A stretch of DNA of 7,679 nucleotides from JBKPHS01 sp046729975 (GTDB lineage Bacteria > Actinomycetota > Thermoleophilia > Solirubrobacterales > Thermoleophilaceae): NCBI GenBank assembly GCA_046729975.1, contig JBKPHS010000043.1, forward strand, positions 1-7,679, given 5' to 3'. Each line of letters opens with the position of its first letter. Positions within the stretch are counted from its first letter, which is position 1. A program made the position numbers and the translations under genes. This document shows, one piece after another, positions 6,083 through 7,679 of the stretch. Below the pieces are notes generated by a model, which searched no databases, had not been told where the DNA came from, and saw only the letters and a list, made by a program, of their open reading frames with translations.

Positions 6083-6151
6083 AGCGAAGCAGAGCGACCG
6101 TCACGGCGTCCGGCCGCGACGGCCGCTCTGTGGCTCCCGCGTCTGCTCGCT
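6083..6151. other. Imperfect stem-loop in the membrane-protein/dus gap
   Basis: An outer stem pairs AGCGAAGCAGA (6083-6093) with TCTGCTCGCT (6142-6151), with one bulged base. Inside it, CGGCCG (6111-6116) and CGGCCG (6120-6125) form a 6-bp hairpin. No T-run follows on either strand, so it is not a classic intrinsic terminator. It fills most of the 103-bp gap and may help end the upstream transcript. Confidence 0.3.
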
Positions 6152-6806
6152 AGTTGGTGTTGGTGCCGGTCCTCGTCGTGCCGCGGTTGTGGCTGGTGGT
6201 CGTGTTCTGTGTGTTGGTGTTGGTCGTCCCCGCCTGGTTGCTCGTGGTCGTCGCGTGGCTCCGCCGCGAATCCGTCGCGGTGTTTGTCGTCCCCGCGTGG
6301 CTACTCGTGGTCGTAGCGTGGCTCCGGCGAGAGTTCGTCGCCGTTCTGGTCGTGCCCGCCTGATGACTCGATGTGGTGGCCTGGCTGCGGCGCGAATCGG
6401 TCGCCGTATTGGTCGTGCCGGGCTGATTGCTGGTCGTAGTGTCGGGCGCGTTCTGCTCCGCGATCCCATCCTCATCCTCCCGCGCCTGGAGATCGTCGGG
6501 ATCGCCGTCGCCGTCTCCGTCACCGGGCCCGCTGCTGCCCCCACCGCCAGGGCCGCTATTGCTGCCGCCGCCGCCCGGCCCGCTGTTCGACGCAAGCGTG
6601 GCCTGAGGTGCGTCGGAGTCGCTCCCCCGAGCCGCGGCCACCCAGTAGAGAGGGACCGCGAGTAGCACGAGCAGCGTAAGCCCGAAGGCGAGTAACCGGC
6701 GACCGGCTGTCGGGCGGTCTTCCTCGAGCACGCCCTCGTCGTCCCACAGCTGCATGAACATCCACGCCGCGGCGTCCGGCGCACGTGGACCCTCGTGTAT
6801 TGACAT
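6150..6806 (-). CDS. Single-pass membrane protein with Ser/Thr-rich 21-residue tandem repeats, unknown function
   Basis: I do not recognise this 218-residue family. Residues 1-37 are a charged N-terminus (WMFMQLWDDEGVLEED at 15-30), followed by one hydrophobic segment at about 38-57 (LLAFGLTLLVLLAVPLYWVA). Positive charge (RR at 36-37) before the segment predicts N-in/C-out topology. Outside would be two SNSGPGGGG units (73-90), an Asp/Gly run DGDGDGDPDD (96-105), and three 21-residue repeats (129-149, 150-170, 171-191) built on GTTNTATDSRRSHATTTS, with a degenerate fourth to the end. The tail looks disordered and could be O-glycosylated. The ATG at 6804-6806 has a strong AGGAGG box 6 nt upstream. 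It lies 97 bp downstream of the sigma-factor gene on the same strand. A regulator of that sigma factor is possible, but no anti-sigma domain is recognisable. Confidence 0.8.
   Translation of the reverse strand: MSIHEGPRAPDAAAWMFMQLWDDEGVLEEDRPTAGRRLLAFGLTLLVLLAVPLYWVAAARGSDSDAPQATLASNSGPGGGGSNSGPGGGGSSGPGDGDGDGDPDDLQAREDEDGIAEQNAPDTTTSNQPGTTNTATDSRRSQATTSSHQAGTTRTATNSRRSHATTTSSHAGTTNTATDSRRSHATTTSNQAGTTNTNTQNTTTSHNRGTTRTGTNTN
6234..6422 (-). repeat. Three 63-bp in-frame tandem repeats
   Basis: The DNA encoding residues 129-191 of the membrane protein is three 63-bp units (6234-6296, 6297-6359, 6360-6422). Many of the differences between units are at third codon positions, so the protein repeats are better conserved than the DNA. 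A shortened fourth unit continues towards 6150. Confidence 0.85.
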
Positions 6807-6809
6807 GAG

Positions 6810-6818
6810 CCTCCTCCT
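6810..6818 (-). promoter_or_regulatory. Ribosome binding site of the repeat membrane protein
   Basis: The minus strand reads AGGAGGAGG just before the ATG at 6806, with AGGAGG 6 nt from the start. This decides the start codon. A second purine-rich CAGGAGGGG lies about 30 nt further upstream but has no start codon at a useful distance. Confidence 0.8.
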
Positions 6819-6903
6819 GACGCTCGCTCGTCTCTACCCCTCCTGAGCCAGTCGGCCGGCGAATATCACGCGGGCCGCCGGGCACGGAACGGGTGTTGTG
6901 TCA

Positions 6904-7679
6904 CTAACCGCTGGAGGAGCCGCTGCCGGAGGAGCCGCTGCCCGAGGAACCGCTGCCGGACTCGATCGTCGGCAGGAGCGCCGAGTCGCCGGATCCGGAG
7001 CCGCTCGACCCTGAGCTGTCCGAGCCGCTGCCTGACGTGCCCGAGCCCGACGTACCGGAGACGGATGAGCTCGGGTCGCCGCTTCCGGACTGGCCTGATC
7101 CCGACGAGTCCGACCCGGAGCCCGACGTCCCGGAACCTGACGAGCTCGAGCCCGATGAGCCCGATGAGCCCGAGCCTGAGCCGGACGTGGCGGAGCCGGA
7201 GTCGCTCGATCCCGACGTGCCGCGCTCCGGCGATCCCGGGCCACTGTTGTCGCCGGGCCGGCGCTCCGCCGCACCCTGTCGTCGATCCGGGCCCGCCGAG
7301 CCGCTGCGCCGGTCATCCAGGCCGGAGTCGGCGAACCGGCCGGTGCCACCCGCCGTCGCGATCGGCTCGGCGGGTGCGACGAGAGCGCCGCGATCCGGCG
7401 CGTGCGGGCGTGGGAGGTCGCCGGGCGGCACGAGTGCGGCGCTGCCGGCGGCCCCACCGATGAGCACCGCAGCCGCGACCTTGGCGCCTGTCAGCCCTCC
7501 CGCGGCCGCGCCCAGCTCAGCAGCGCGCGTGCCACCCTCCTCGCCAAGGAACTGCAGGCGCTGTAGGAGCGAGGGCGGAGTGAGGAACGAGCCGATCTCG
7601 CGCAGGCGCCGCCGTGCCCTGTGGATCAGCTGCCGGACGGCGCCTTCGCTGACCCCGAGCCGGCCGGCGATCTCATGGT
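6904..7679 (-). CDS. ECF-like sigma factor C-terminal part with transmembrane segment and Ser/Gly-rich tail (runs off the right edge)
   Basis: The visible 257 residues begin inside sigma region 4: HEIAGRLGVSEGAVRQLIHRARRRLRE (1-27) is a typical helix-turn-helix that reads the -35 element. An amphipathic linker (FLTPPSLLQRLQFLGEE, 31-47) leads to an Ala/Gly-rich hydrophobic segment at about 64-83 (GAKVAAAVLIGGAAGSAALV), then a Pro/Arg-rich stretch (84-150) and an almost pure Ser/Gly/Asp tail (153-257). The tail is broken only by DSALLPTIES at 231-240. This suggests a sigma factor anchored in the membrane by its own C-terminus, with the tail outside. ECF sigma factors with C-terminal membrane extensions are known in Actinobacteria and Planctomycetes; regions 2 and 3 are outside the window, so the ECF assignment is an inference. 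The frame stays open from region 4 to the TAG at 6904-6906 without a break. An internal GTG at 7467 is not the start. Confidence 0.8.
   Translation of the reverse strand, partial: HEIAGRLGVSEGAVRQLIHRARRRLREIGSFLTPPSLLQRLQFLGEEGGTRAAELGAAAGGLTGAKVAAAVLIGGAAGSAALVPPGDLPRPHAPDRGALVAPAEPIATAGGTGRFADSGLDDRRSGSAGPDRRQGAAERRPGDNSGPGSPERGTSGSSDSGSATSGSGSGSSGSSGSSSSGSGTSGSGSDSSGSGQSGSGDPSSSVSGTSGSGTSGSGSDSSGSSGSGSGDSALLPTIESGSGSSGSGSSGSGSSSG
6907..7221 (-). repeat. Low-complexity Ser/Gly-coding tract
   Basis: This is about 105 codons of degenerate GSGSSG/GSGSDSSG units at the 3' end of the sigma-factor gene. Units such as GTSGSGSDSSGSG recur with varied codons, and 6907-6957 holds near-identical GAGCCGCTGCC copies on the plus strand. 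It encodes a flexible, mildly acidic tail. Such tracts can vary in length by slippage. Confidence 0.7.

Noticed and set aside
6111..6125. CGGCCG-CGA-CGGCCG hairpin as an intrinsic terminator
   Set aside because: No T-run follows on either strand. It is kept only as part of an unassigned stem-loop.
6154..6363. Plus-strand frame encoding a Val/Leu-rich, membrane-like peptide
   Set aside because: It is the mirror image of the Thr/Ser/Asn repeats: Thr and Asn codons read as Val, Leu and similar on the other strand. It has no ribosome binding site.
6886..6902. GGAAC followed by GTC on the plus strand, resembling an ECF promoter
   Set aside because: The spacing is only 9 bp instead of about 16-17, and it points into the 3' end of the sigma gene.
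6834..7457. Alternative minus-strand frame of 207 codons across the sigma-factor tail
   Set aside because: It is an Arg/Ala/Pro-rich shadow. The sigma region 4 frame continues without a break to 6904 and explains the region better.

Overview
This is a GC-rich, gene-dense bacterial window whose proteins are rich in Ala, Arg, Glu and Leu. An AfsR/SARP-type regulator, probable leaderless genes with TAnnnT -10 boxes, and an ECF-like sigma factor with a membrane-anchored Ser/Gly tail all suggest Actinomycetota. My best guess is the Thermoleophilia (Solirubrobacterales/Gaiellales); this is inferred from protein style and gene order, with no database search.

Layout, left to right: (1) 1-296, minus strand, the N-terminus of lysyl-tRNA synthetase (lysS), running off the left edge. 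(2) 297-354, a short gap holding a C5AG heptad array that is a G-quadruplex motif on the lysS coding strand. (3) 355-3780, minus strand, a 1141-residue SARP regulator with winged helix, BTAD, AAA ATPase and TPR-like parts. (4) 3781-3843, a compact divergent control region with overlapping hairpins and overlapping -10 boxes. (5) 3844-4425, plus strand, a YdeI/OmpD-associated family protein. (6) 4426-4530, a 70-bp heptad-built palindrome followed by an intrinsic terminator that overlaps the 3' end of greA. (7) 4512-4991, minus, greA. (8) 5054-6046, minus, a tRNA-dihydrouridine synthase (dusB-like). (9) 6150-6806, minus, an unrecognised single-pass membrane protein with 21-residue Ser/Thr-rich tandem repeats. 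(10) 6904-7679, minus, the C-terminal part of a sigma-70 family factor that carries a transmembrane segment and a long Ser/Gly-rich tail, running off the right edge.

How they fit together: dus, greA and lysS form a housekeeping translation/transcription cluster that is contiguous in other phyla such as Clostridia. Here the SARP-ydeI divergent pair sits between greA and lysS, and heptad repeats border it on both sides. The right end looks like a separate two-gene unit in which a membrane-tethered sigma factor is followed by a membrane protein of the same predicted N-in/C-out topology. That pair is the best candidate for an undescribed envelope-sensing system. Every non-coding stretch is shorter than 110 bp, so there are no large empty regions.
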